A stretch of DNA of 64,000 bases from Flavobacterium daemonense (GTDB lineage Bacteria; Bacteroidota; Bacteroidia; Flavobacteriales; Flavobacteriaceae). The stretch lies in contig NZ_VJYD01000008.1 in the NCBI RefSeq assembly GCF_007341385.1, positions 166,203 to 230,202 of the forward strand, in the 5' to 3' direction. Both the position numbers and the translations under genes were made by a program. Within the stretch, counting starts at the first letter, position 1. Each line of letters begins with the position of its first letter. Shown here in pieces: positions 52,146 to 59,844 of this stretch. The notes beneath the pieces are model-generated. The model ran no database searches, was not told where the DNA came from, and saw nothing but the letters and a program-made list of their open reading frames with translations.

Positions 52146-53133
52146 TCATTAAATCTTTCAATTTATTCAATGCCTTAAGCCCTTTTCCTGACAATAAACT
52201 TTCCTTTGCCAATTCAAATCCCTCTTTTGGAGAACATTTTGTAACCGTTGCAATTGCCATTGCCGCATTAGCACAAACGACATTATTTTGTGCTTCGTTT
52301 CCTTTTCCTGAAATGATATTTGTGAAAATTTCTGCTGATTCTTCGATGGTTTTTCCACCTTCAATTTCGGTTTGAGATAAAAGTCTAATGCCAAAATCTT
52401 CTGGTTTCAACATTCCTTCCATATGACTTGTTATGATTTTTGTTGGGCCAGTTAAAGAAATTTCGTCATAACCGTCAAGCGAATGAAGTATGGTAAAATT
52501 GGTATCGGTATTTTGATACAAATACGCATACATTCTAGCTAATTCAAGATTGAAAACGCCAACCAATTGATTTTGTGGAAACGACGGATTAACCATTGGG
52601 CCCAACATATTAAAGAATGTTTTTACTGCTAATTCTTTACGGATTGGCCCAACATTTTTCATCGCCGGGTGAAATAGGGGAGCGTGTAAAACGCAAATTC
52701 CGGCCTGATCAATACATTTTTCTAAAAATGAAGGGTCATTGCTGAATTTAATTCCCATTTTTTCCATTACGTTACTCGATCCTGAAATCGATGAAACACC
52801 GTAATTTCCGTGTTTTGCTACTTTAATTCCTGCTCCTGCCGAAACAAAAGACGCCAAAGTCGAAATGTTGAAAGTATCTTTTCCGTCACCGCCAGTTCCG
52901 CATAAATCGATTGTGTTATAGGCTGATAAATCGACACGAATACATAATTCTAAAAGTGCTTCACGAAATCCCGAAAGCTCGTCAATTGTAATGCTTCGCA
53001 TCATATAAACAGTCAAAAATGCCGAAATCTGACTCGGATTGTATTGTCCGCTTGAAATATTAATCAATACGTCTTTGGCTTCTTCTTTTGAAAGCACTTC
53101 GTGATTGATCAATTTGTTTAATATAGTTTTCAT
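52141..53133 (-). CDS. trpD: Anthranilate phosphoribosyltransferase
   Basis: 330 residues. CGTGGDGKDTFNISTLAS (PRPP loop, about 79-96), KHGNYGVSS and HAPLFHPAMKNVGPIRKEL are diagnostic. It transfers phosphoribose to anthranilate. The C-terminal residues KLKDLMI and the stop are encoded by palindromic repeat sequence, so this end is probably not part of the ancestral gene. Confidence 0.97.
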   Translation of the reverse strand: MKTILNKLINHEVLSKEEAKDVLINISSGQYNPSQISAFLTVYMMRSITIDELSGFREALLELCIRVDLSAYNTIDLCGTGGDGKDTFNISTLASFVSAGAGIKVAKHGNYGVSSISGSSNVMEKMGIKFSNDPSFLEKCIDQAGICVLHAPLFHPAMKNVGPIRKELAVKTFFNMLGPMVNPSFPQNQLVGVFNLELARMYAYLYQNTDTNFTILHSLDGYDEISLTGPTKIITSHMEGMLKPEDFGIRLLSQTEIEGGKTIEESAEIFTNIISGKGNEAQNNVVCANAAMAIATVTKCSPKEGFELAKESLLSGKGLKALNKLKDLMI

Positions 53134-53142
53134 TTTTTTTTA

Positions 53143-53236
53143 AGTTGCTAAGGTTCTAAGATTCTGAGATGCTAAGGTTTTGTTTTTTTGTTTCAGGTTT
53201 CACGTTCCAACAACTTGAAACGTGAAACCTGAAACA
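53143..53236. repeat. Lone GCTAAGG arm followed by a CAGGTTTCACGTT palindrome
   Basis: AGTTGCTAAGGTTCTAAGAT (from 53143) is a single arm of the family that encloses the 23-kb four-helix gene. It is followed by GTTTCAGGTTTCACGTT (53190-53206) with its perfect inverse at 53219-53235. Lies between trpG and trpD. Confidence 0.7.
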
Positions 53237-53242
53237 AAAAAA

Positions 53243-53809
53243 CTAACTTTTAATCCAATTCTCTAAAATTCTTTTTCCGTTTGGAGTCAAAACACTTTCT
53301 GGGTGAAACTGGACGCCTCTTACGTCGTAATTTTTGTGACGCAAAGACATAATTTGTCCGTTTTCATCAACCGAAGTAGCTTCAAGAACTTCTGGTAAAT
53401 TGCTATCAACAACCCACGAATGATATCTTCCAACCTCAAATTCATTTCCTAAACCTTCAAACAAAATTTCGTCTGAAACCACCGTTTTTACATTCGTTGC
53501 AACGCCGTGGTACACTTTATCAAGGTTAGAAAGCGTTCCGCCAAAAACTTCTCCAATTGCTTGCTGTCCTAAACAAACGCCCAAAATGCTTTTTGTAGGC
53601 GCGTATTTTTCAATTACCGCTTTTAATAAACCAGCTTCATCTGGAATTCCAGGTCCTGGAGAAAGCAGGATTTTTTCGAAAGAAGCGATTTCGTCAATTT
53701 CGAATTCATCGTTTCTATAAACAGTAACTTCGCAATTCAAATCTTCTAAATAGTGCACTAAATTGTAAGTGAAACTATCGTAATTGTCTATAACTAATAT
53801 TTTTTTCAT
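53243..53809 (-). CDS. trpG: Anthranilate synthase glutamine amidotransferase subunit
   Basis: 188 residues. LSPGPGIP, the nucleophile Cys 79 in GVCLGQQAIGE and the His-Glu pair in VQFHPESVLTP form the class I amidotransferase. It supplies ammonia from glutamine to TrpE. An unrelated lipoprotein gene lies between it and trpE. It may serve the folate (PabA) branch too; that cannot be read from sequence. Confidence 0.96.
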   Translation of the reverse strand: MKKILVIDNYDSFTYNLVHYLEDLNCEVTVYRNDEFEIDEIASFEKILLSPGPGIPDEAGLLKAVIEKYAPTKSILGVCLGQQAIGEVFGGTLSNLDKVYHGVATNVKTVVSDEILFEGLGNEFEVGRYHSWVVDSNLPEVLEATSVDENGQIMSLRHKNYDVRGVQFHPESVLTPNGKRILENWIKS

Positions 53810-53824
53810 TTTATTTTCTATTAA

Positions 53825-53888
53825 AAGATTGAATGATTTAAAGATTTAAAAATCCTTTCTTTGAATAATTTTTAAATCATTCAATCTT
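53825..53888. repeat. Empty GATTGAATGATTT palindrome
   Basis: AAGATTGAATGATTTAAA at 53825-53842 is repeated as a perfect inverse at 53871-53888 around a 28-base loop without a gene. Arms resemble those enclosing the second four-helix-bundle gene. Confidence 0.85.
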
Positions 53889-53907
53889 TAAATTTTTAAA
53901 TGTTTTT

Positions 53908-54351
53908 CTATTTTTCTCGAACGTATTTTTCAGTAATAATGCGGTCGATTCCTAATTTTTCTACTTTTTCTACTCCTTTTTGAGTTAAGGTGTCATTTTT
54001 GACTTTTACAACAAACTCAAATTTTCCATTTTCCCATTGACGATTGTTGAAATACTCTAGATTTTCTGTGTAAACACTATCTTTTAAAGTATATTTTCCG
54101 CCTCCGCCAAAGAACACTGCATTTGTTGAATCTTTGCCATTATTCAAGTCATGATTGAAAAAAGCAAAATGAGTATCGTTTATAATCTTAATCATTTTTG
54201 TTTTTGGATTGAAAGTCGAGAACGTTGAGTCTTTTTCTGTCGTTTCTGCTGATATAAGGCGCCAGGTTCCTTTAATAGGATTCTCTTTTTTCTCCGAATT
54301 GCAAGAAGTTAGTGTAATGATTAAAATAAAAATTGACAGTACTTTTTTCAT
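53908..54351 (-). CDS. Lipocalin-like lipoprotein
   Basis: 147 residues, signal and lipobox MKKVLSIFILIITLTSC (Cys 17). The body begins IKGTWRLISAET and is strand-rich, matching the lipocalin-like family of Bacteroidota lipoproteins. No tryptophan role is evident; it sits between trpE and trpG as an extra gene. Its stop lies near AT-rich palindromes on both sides. Confidence 0.85.
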   Translation of the reverse strand: MKKVLSIFILIITLTSCNSEKKENPIKGTWRLISAETTEKDSTFSTFNPKTKMIKIINDTHFAFFNHDLNNGKDSTNAVFFGGGGKYTLKDSVYTENLEYFNNRQWENGKFEFVVKVKNDTLTQKGVEKVEKLGIDRIITEKYVREK

Positions 54352-54366
54352 AATTATTTATTGTTG

Positions 54367-54414
54367 ATGGTTTATGGTTTATGGTTTATGGTTTGTTGTT
54401 TATGGTTTGTTGTT
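54367..54414. repeat. Short TTTATGG tandem repeat
   Basis: Three direct copies of GGTTTAT followed by two diverged ones (GGTTTGTTGTTTAT). Lies between trpE and the lipocalin-like gene. Confidence 0.7.
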
Positions 54415-54464
54415 TCAGGTTTCAGGTTTCAACAACTGAAAACTAAAAAACTGAGCACTGAACA

Positions 54465-55865
54465 CTAAATTTTCTCCGCCATTTCAAGCGCCGTATTCAA
54501 TGCTCTTAATTTGTTATAAACTTCCTGCATTTCACTTTCTTCATCAGAACTTGCTACAATTCCGGCGCCAGCTTGACAATGCAACTGATGGTTTTTAGAA
54601 AGGAAAGTTCGAATCATAATTGCGTGATTAAAGTTTCCGTTAAAATCCATGAAGCCAATTGCTCCACCGTAGAAATTACGATTTGTTTTTTCATAATCTT
54701 CAATCAATTGCATCGCTCTATGTTTTGGAGCACCGCTTAAAGTTCCCGCAGGAAAAGTATCGGCAACAACTTGCATTGTTGTTGCTTTATCATGTAAATG
54801 TCCAGTAACTTTTGAAACCAAGTGAATTACGTGAGAGAAAAACTGAACTTCTCTGTATTTTTCCACGTTTACATCGTGACCATTTCGGCTTAAATCGTTT
54901 CTTGCCAAATCAACAAGCATTACGTGCTCGCTGTTTTCTTTTTTATCTTCAGAAAGTTCTTTGGCCAAAAGCGCGTCGCGTTCGTCATTTCCTGTTCTTT
55001 TGAAAGTTCCTGCGATTGGGTGAATTTCGGCTTTTCTATTTTTTACAATGATTTGTGCTTCGGGTGAAGATCCAAATATTTTGAAATCTCCGTAATCAAA
55101 AAAGAATAAATATGGAGATGGATTAATGCTTCTTAAAGCACGGTAAACATTGAATTCATCACCTTTAAAACCTTGCGTAAAACGACGAGATAAAACCAAT
55201 TGAAAAACGTCTCCTCTAAAGCAATGTTTTTTAGCCAAAGCGACATTATGTTTGAATTCTTCGTCGGTTAAGTTTGAGAAACCTTCGCCTTCTTTAGAGA
55301 ATTTGTATGATGCTATATTTCTCGATTGTAATAATTGTTCAATTTCAGAAATATTATTTCTTCCGTCAACGCTGTGGCAGAAAATATAAGCTTCATTTTT
55401 AAAGTGATTGATTGCAATAATGTTTTGATAAACAGCATAAAAAACATCTGGAATTGAAGTTGCTGTATCTTTTTTGGCAATTGAAACTTTCTCAAAATAA
55501 CGAACAGCATCGTAAGAAATGTATCCGAATAATCCATTATTGATGAATTTAAAATCGTTTTTCTCCGATTTAAATTGGCTTGAAAATTCCTGAATTACTT
55601 CCGGAATACTCGTCGAAGCATCAATTATAATTTGTTCAGATGTTCCGTCTGGGAAAGTTTTAGAAATCGTTTCGTTTTCGATTTTTATTGTAGCGATCGG
55701 GTTGCAGCAGATGTATGAGAAACTGTTGTCGTTTCCGTGATAATCACTACTCTCCAATAATAAGCTATTTGGGAATTTATCTCTTATCTTGAAATAGATG
55801 CTTACCGGCGTAATCGTATCTGCCAGAATCTGCTTGTAATGCGTATTGAGTATAAAAGGTTTCAA
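54465..55865 (-). CDS. trpE: Anthranilate synthase component I
   Basis: 466 residues beginning at TTG (no nearby in-frame ATG). LLLESSDY near residue 36 is the LLES tryptophan-feedback site; LVLSRRFTQGF, HPIAGTFKRTG and FPAGTLSGAPKHRAMQLIEDYE form the chorismate site. It makes anthranilate from chorismate with TrpG. It is preceded by a leader peptide with three Trp codons and an attenuator, so it is controlled by tryptophan supply. First structural gene of the operon. Confidence 0.97.
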   Translation of the reverse strand: MKPFILNTHYKQILADTITPVSIYFKIRDKFPNSLLLESSDYHGNDNSFSYICCNPIATIKIENETISKTFPDGTSEQIIIDASTSIPEVIQEFSSQFKSEKNDFKFINNGLFGYISYDAVRYFEKVSIAKKDTATSIPDVFYAVYQNIIAINHFKNEAYIFCHSVDGRNNISEIEQLLQSRNIASYKFSKEGEGFSNLTDEEFKHNVALAKKHCFRGDVFQLVLSRRFTQGFKGDEFNVYRALRSINPSPYLFFFDYGDFKIFGSSPEAQIIVKNRKAEIHPIAGTFKRTGNDERDALLAKELSEDKKENSEHVMLVDLARNDLSRNGHDVNVEKYREVQFFSHVIHLVSKVTGHLHDKATTMQVVADTFPAGTLSGAPKHRAMQLIEDYEKTNRNFYGGAIGFMDFNGNFNHAIMIRTFLSKNHQLHCQAGAGIVASSDEESEMQEVYNKLRALNTALEMAEKI

Positions 55866-55915
55866 AGTATGTTGTTTTTTAGTTTTTAATATATTTTTCA
55901 GCTAGAGTTTTGATC

Positions 55916-55949
55916 AAAAAAAAAGGCTTGTCGTGATGACAAGCCTTTT
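55916..55949 (-). terminator. trp attenuator
   Basis: AAAAGGCTTGTC (55921-55932) and GACAAGCCTTTT (55938-55949) pair perfectly over 12 bases with loop GTGAT, and nine A (55916-55924) give a U-run in the RNA. It lies 38 bases after the leader stop and 51 bases before the trpE start. GTCGTGA (55930-55936) is complementary to TCACGAC (55987-55993) at the leader end, a possible competing pair. Confidence 0.9.
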
Positions 55950-55986
55950 AGATTTATAGTTTTGAAAATACCATAGGAAGCTTCGT

Positions 55987-56043
55987 TCACGACGTTTGAC
56001 GTAAATTCTTCCACCACCAAGTATTGTTCATTAATGTTTTCAT
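55987..56043 (-). CDS. trpL: trp leader peptide with three consecutive Trp codons
   Basis: An 18-codon ORF, MKTLMNNTWWWKNLRQTS, is followed by TGA. Its three tandem TGG codons (56011-56019) are the sensor: ribosome stalling at low tryptophan would let RNA refold and prevent the hairpin at 55916-55949. A -7 box lies 19 bases upstream. The combination of Trp run, spacing and poly-U hairpin is the standard leader attenuation layout. Very small but strongly supported. Confidence 0.93.
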   Translation of the reverse strand: MKTLMNNTWWWKNLRQTS

Positions 56044-56061
56044 TTCCTTATTTTGATATCA

Positions 56062-56069
56062 CAAAGATA
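56062..56069 (-). promoter_or_regulatory. -7 box of the trp operon
   Basis: TATCTTTG on the minus strand fits TAnnTTTG and lies just before the leader ORF. No clear -33 at the usual spacing. Confidence 0.6.
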
Positions 56070-56166
56070 TAAATGTAATTTCAATTTGAATACATAAAAA
56101 TTGAAAAAAAACTTTTCTAAATCTGAAAATTTGTTAAATTTTAGAATTTAAAGCATGCTTAATGCC

Positions 56167-57447
56167 TTAATTTCCAATAGCCAGCGTATTGTTTTGGTTT
56201 GCTCTAAAATCTGGACTTCCTTTTATGTTAGGTATTGCAAACAACTCAGTATTTTTCATTTTTGTATATTGTATATCTGAATTTTGGTTGCTGTAGAAAC
56301 TTTCAATCGCAGGATTGCTTGATGAAGATTCACTCGTAATGCCACCATTGCAATTGTTTACGATCAAGTTTTTGAAGGTAAGTTTTGCCAAATTTACTTC
56401 TCCGTTTCCAATGTTTCCTTCCAATAAAACAAATGGCATAAATCCTGAAATTATACTGTTTGATAAATTAAAGAAAGTGTTTTCTCGTACGTAAACCGAC
56501 TCGCGCACTAATCCCTGATTGTTTTCTTCAAGATTCACCAATGTTATGTTAGTTGCATTAATTTTTGTCATTTTTTTAGACATATCAGTATTTCCGATTT
56601 TGTCATAAGAATCAACCTCAAAACATCTCGATCCCGAAATATCTGATGAAAAAGGATGACGAATTGCAATACTGTTGCTGATATTAATTTGAGCACCTTG
56701 CGTAAAATCAAAATCATCATCAGTAGTTCTATAAGAAACTAAATTATTCAAGTTCAAGTCTCCGCCATAACATTCAAAAGAATCATCATTTGAAAAACTG
56801 ATTTGAATGTTGCTTAAAACCGTTTTTCTTCCAACTCCTGCTAATGAAAGTCCGTTTAATTCTTTCAATGAGCTTAGTTTTCTTCCTGCATATTCGATTC
56901 GTACATATTTCAAAACACCAGAATTGTCTTCAGCATCCTGACCGCCATAATGATTCAGCATTGGCTCAAGATCAAAAGGCAAAGTATGAAGTCCGCCTAA
57001 ATTATTTATAGGAGCTTTTCCTAAAATAATAATGCCGCCCCAGTCGCCCGGTTTTCTCTCGGTTTTTTCTCTATTTGAAGTAAAAACGATAGGATCAGTT
57101 TCTATTCCTTCCGCCATAATTTTGGCACCGTTAGTAACTACAAGCGTTCCGCAAGTTTTATCGTCTCCGCGAATAACAGTTCCTGGTTCAATTGTCAAAG
57201 TAGCATTATTGGTTACATAAACAACACCAACTAATTGATACGTATTACGTTTCAGTAATTTTGTGTCTTTGTCAATAGTTCCGGCAATTATATTAGTTGC
57301 TTCATTATATTCGTTGGCAGCAGGTTTAAAATTGGTCCAATTGTTCATCCAGTTTGTGGTCCCAATAATTCCTTTAGCCTGCTGTTGGGCTTGCAGAAAA
57401 AAAGTGCTTAAAACGATAAAAAAAGCAAGAGTAGTTTTTGTTTTCAT
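56167..57447 (-). CDS. Secreted protein with right-handed beta-helix-like repeats
   Basis: 426 residues. Signal peptide MKTKTTLAFFIVLSTFFLQAQ. Repetitive strand units such as NATLTIEPGTVIRG, GTLVVTNGAKIMAEG, ISNSIAIRHPFS and NLSNSIISGF suggest a parallel beta-helix, as in many envelope proteins of Flavobacteria. No T9SS tail. The middle has EYAGRKLSSLKELNGLSLAGVGRKTVLSNIQISFSNDDSFECYGG, a conserved block of the family. Function unknown. Its own promoter is AT-rich. Confidence 0.8.
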   Translation of the reverse strand: MKTKTTLAFFIVLSTFFLQAQQQAKGIIGTTNWMNNWTNFKPAANEYNEATNIIAGTIDKDTKLLKRNTYQLVGVVYVTNNATLTIEPGTVIRGDDKTCGTLVVTNGAKIMAEGIETDPIVFTSNREKTERKPGDWGGIIILGKAPINNLGGLHTLPFDLEPMLNHYGGQDAEDNSGVLKYVRIEYAGRKLSSLKELNGLSLAGVGRKTVLSNIQISFSNDDSFECYGGDLNLNNLVSYRTTDDDFDFTQGAQINISNSIAIRHPFSSDISGSRCFEVDSYDKIGNTDMSKKMTKINATNITLVNLEENNQGLVRESVYVRENTFFNLSNSIISGFMPFVLLEGNIGNGEVNLAKLTFKNLIVNNCNGGITSESSSSNPAIESFYSNQNSDIQYTKMKNTELFAIPNIKGSPDFRANQNNTLAIGN

Positions 57448-57587
57448 AACTATAATTTTAATTTCTAGTTTTTGATTTTTAATTTCTCAAAAGTAGAGTC
57501 CGAATGTTAAACTATTCGGTTATAGTTATTATGAAAGCGTTATTTAAGTATTAAGAACGTTATTTTTTTGAAAAGAATAAATAAAAA

Positions 57588-57627
57588 AAACAAAACCCCG
57601 GCAGCGTAAACTGTCGAGGTTTTGTTT
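57588..57627 (-). terminator. Terminator of the marR-nitroreductase-yceI operon
   Basis: AAACAAAACC pairs with GGTTTTGTTT at the base, with a GCAG/CTGT inner stem, and a T-run follows on the minus strand. Confidence 0.8.
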
Positions 57628-57650
57628 ATGTATGAATCAGTAAATTCAGA

Positions 57651-58217
57651 TTAGAATTTTAAAGCTACAGTCAATTCGAAATCGTCGTTGATAGTTTTAT
57701 CTCCTAAGTTTTCGAAGAAGTTACCAGAGTTGTATTTGATATCGTATTTAGTTCTGTCAACTTTGAAAGCTGTAGTTGCAGTGTTTCCAGCTACAGTAAT
57801 ATCAAAAGTTACTGGTTTAGTAATTCCTTTGATAGTTAAGTCAGCAGTAACTGTGTAAACGTCTGTTGCTTTAGCACCAATACTTTTGAAAACTAATTTT
57901 GCAGTTGGGAATTTGTCAGTTCCAAAGAAATCTGCTGATTTCAAGTGACCGTTTAATTTTCCTTGGTATTCTCCAGATAAATCTGTAGAAGTTAATGAAG
58001 TCATATCAACAGTAAAAGAACCACCAACTAGTTTTTTTCCTTTGAAAACTACAGCACCTTCTTTAAAGTTTACAGTTCCAGAGTGCTCTCCAGTTACTTT
58101 TTTACCTACCCATTTAATAGTAGATGCTTTTGCGTCGATTTTTTTAGTTTGAGCATTTACTGAAATACTAGCCGCTGCTACGAATAATGCTATTGCAATT
58201 GTTTTTAAATTTTTCAT
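57651..58217 (-). CDS. YceI family secreted lipid-binding protein
   Basis: 188 residues with a signal peptide (MKNLKTIAIALFVAAASISVNAQ) and the YceI lipocalin fold: IKWVGKKVTGEHSGTVNFKEGAVVF, LNGHLKSADFFGTDKFPTAKLVF and DLTIKGITKPVTFDITV. Family members bind isoprenoids in the periplasm. It is the last gene of a MarR-led operon, 33 bases after the nitroreductase start side, so it is probably induced together with it. Confidence 0.95.
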   Translation of the reverse strand: MKNLKTIAIALFVAAASISVNAQTKKIDAKASTIKWVGKKVTGEHSGTVNFKEGAVVFKGKKLVGGSFTVDMTSLTSTDLSGEYQGKLNGHLKSADFFGTDKFPTAKLVFKSIGAKATDVYTVTADLTIKGITKPVTFDITVAGNTATTAFKVDRTKYDIKYNSGNFFENLGDKTINDDFELTVALKF

Positions 58218-58250
58218 GTTGTTAAAAATTGAGTTTTGATTAATAAATAA

Positions 58251-58883
58251 TTATAGAGTGATAAATAATTCTTCGTGAGATTTTCTAACTTTTTTGTAGT
58301 GCTGAGCGTCGTCCTCATCATGTCTGTAACCTACAGTAGCGATAACTGAAGCGTTTAAGCCTAATTTGTCAAAACCTAAGATTTCGTTGAATTGCGCAGG
58401 ATTAAAACCTTCCATAGGCGTAGCGTCGATTTTTAATTCAGCCGCCGCCGCAAGTAGAGTTCCTAAAGCAATATAAGTTTGTTTTGCCGTCCAGATGTTT
58501 TTTGCATCTTGTGATAAGTTTGCAAGAGTGCCTTTCATCATATCGCTGAATCCAGCTAATGCATCAGTAGGAACTCCTCTAGTTTCACTAATGTTTTTGA
58601 TGTAAGCATCTACAGATTCTGGTCCTGCATTTAAGTCGTTTGCAAAAATAAATAACTGAGAAGCGTCAGTAATTTGAGTTTGTCCATAAGCTGCCGCTTT
58701 TAGTTTTTCTCTAATTTCTGGATTTTCAACAATAATTACTTTGTAAGGCTGTAATCCGTATGATGAAGCCGCTAATCTTACTGCTTCTTTTAAAGTATTT
58801 AAATCTTCAATAGTGATTTTTTTTGTTGCATCAAATTTCTTTGTTGCGTATCTCCAATTTAGGTTGTCTAATAATGTACTCAT
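58251..58883 (-). CDS. NAD(P)H-dependent nitroreductase-family oxidoreductase
   Basis: 210 residues of the NfsB-like FMN enzyme family: NWRYATKKFDATKKI (FMN phosphate), AASSYGLQPYKVIIV, GTLLAAAAELKIDATPMEGFNP and NASVIATVGYRHDEDDAQ. It reduces quinones or nitro compounds. It starts 4 bases after the MarR stop, with which it forms an operon, so it is a likely target of that repressor. Confidence 0.94.
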   Translation of the reverse strand: MSTLLDNLNWRYATKKFDATKKITIEDLNTLKEAVRLAASSYGLQPYKVIIVENPEIREKLKAAAYGQTQITDASQLFIFANDLNAGPESVDAYIKNISETRGVPTDALAGFSDMMKGTLANLSQDAKNIWTAKQTYIALGTLLAAAAELKIDATPMEGFNPAQFNEILGFDKLGLNASVIATVGYRHDEDDAQHYKKVRKSHEELFITL

Positions 58884-58887
58884 AATA

Positions 58888-59349
58888 TTAATTTTGTTGG
58901 GTTCGGTATTTTTCTAATAACTTGTTTAATAATTCTAATTCTTCTGGGCTTATATTGTCGGCAAATACGCGCTCGTGCTCATCTACCTTCGGGTCTAATT
59001 CTTTCAAAACATCTAATCCTTTCTGAGTAATCAAAACCTCGATTTTTCGTCTATTGTCCGGACAAACATTTCTTGTTACCAATTCTTTAAGTAATAATTT
59101 GTCGACTAATCGGGTTGTGTTGCTCGTCTTGGCTAACATACGTTCTTGTATCACACACATATTAGCAGGATTTCCTTTTTGTCCTCTTAATATGCGCAGC
59201 ACATTATATTGTTCTCCAGATAAATCATACGGTTTCATTATTTCGTTGAAATGATCCTGAATCACATTCTGCGTGTACATAATATTCAGAATAACTTTTT
59301 TCGCATTATCCATCTTAACTGTACTCTTAATAACCTCTTCAATTGTCAT
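58888..59349 (-). CDS. MarR family transcriptional regulator
   Basis: 153 residues. Winged-helix motif ILRGQKGNPANMCVIQERMLAKTSNTTRLVDKLLLKELVTRNVCPDNRRKIEVLITQKG-type is typical of MarR (about residues 52-110). One Cys in MCVIQ may be a redox sensor (inference). Two identical palindromes upstream, overlapping the promoter, fit autorepression. It leads the operon with a nitroreductase and YceI. Confidence 0.95.
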   Translation of the reverse strand: MTIEEVIKSTVKMDNAKKVILNIMYTQNVIQDHFNEIMKPYDLSGEQYNVLRILRGQKGNPANMCVIQERMLAKTSNTTRLVDKLLLKELVTRNVCPDNRRKIEVLITQKGLDVLKELDPKVDEHERVFADNISPEELELLNKLLEKYRTQQN

Positions 59350-59364
59350 AGTCGTAAGTGTATA

Positions 59365-59410
59365 ATTTGTATATACAAATGTATAACTTTTAATATTTGT
59401 ATATACAAAT
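59365..59410 (-). promoter_or_regulatory. MarR operon promoter with twin operators
   Basis: Two identical 16-base palindromes ATTTGTATATACAAAT (59365-59380 and 59395-59410), 30 bases centre to centre, overlap a -7 box TACATTTG (59376-59383 on the minus strand). Likely MarR dimer sites. Confidence 0.85.
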
Positions 59411-59549
59411 GTTGTGTTAATTATTTGTTAATTCAAAATAATGCCAATTTTGAATGCGATAAAACAAGAATAAAAATAAGGTATTTTTGCTTTTAAAGTA
59501 TTGATTTATTGATATTTAACTTTAATATAAAGTTAGGGGTTGTTAATGT
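59411..59549. other. AT-rich gene-free stretch
   Basis: Between the MarR operators and the repeat cluster I see only AT-rich DNA, without a reliable gene or motif. Confidence 0.5.
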
Positions 59550-59582
59550 AAACCCGACAGGTTTAAAAAACCTGTCGGGTTT
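59550..59582. repeat. AAACCCGACAGGTTT palindrome, first copy
   Basis: AAACCCGACAGGTTT pairs with AACCTGTCGGGTTT. A second copy at 59795-59827 bounds the same intergenic block. Confidence 0.85.
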
Positions 59583-59585
59583 AGG

Positions 59586-59659
59586 AATCTAAAATCTAAA
59601 ATCTAAAATCTAAAATCTAAAATCTAAAATCTAAAATCTAAAATCTAAAATCTAAAATC
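59586..59659. repeat. Heptanucleotide tandem repeat AAAATCT
   Basis: About 10.5 uninterrupted copies of a 7-base unit. Prone to slippage. It has no spacers and no gene. Confidence 0.95.
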
Positions 59660-59663
59660 ATTT

Positions 59664-59779
59664 GGGCGTGCCATCATCCCGATAAGTGGGCAAAATTACT
59701 TTGCGTATATACGCCCACTTATCGGGATACTGTCGGGCTTTCGCTGCTACTTCGGTAGCTTAGCTCTATCCCTCACGCG
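59664..59779 (+). ncRNA. Candidate structured RNA element with UUCG tetraloop hairpin
   Basis: GGGCGTGCC is followed by a perfect 16-base stem (ATCCCGATAAGTGGGC at 59676-59691 and its inverse at 59713-59728), then GTCGGGCTTTCGCT, a GCTAC-TTCG-GTAGC hairpin (59746-59759, a C-UUCG-G tetraloop), and ends TCCCTCACGCG. It has higher GC than the surroundings. I recall similar GGGCG...TCGGGCT...TCCCTCACGC blocks in other Bacteroidota, but cannot check. Strand is a guess. Alternatively a repeat. Confidence 0.45.
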
Positions 59780-59794
59780 AGCACATGATACAAG

Positions 59795-59827
59795 AAACCC
59801 GACAGGTTTTTAAAACCTGTCGGGTTT
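59795..59827. repeat. AAACCCGACAGGTTT palindrome, second copy
   Basis: AAACCCGACAGGTTTTTAAA and its inverse half form a near-perfect hairpin just after the GNAT stop codon; may terminate the GNAT/sulfur operon. Confidence 0.85.
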
Positions 59828-59844
59828 ACTTTATTTACAAATGC

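Noticed and set aside
59586..59659. CRISPR-like array
   Set aside because: The repeats are 7-base head-to-tail copies with no spacers, and no cas gene is near.
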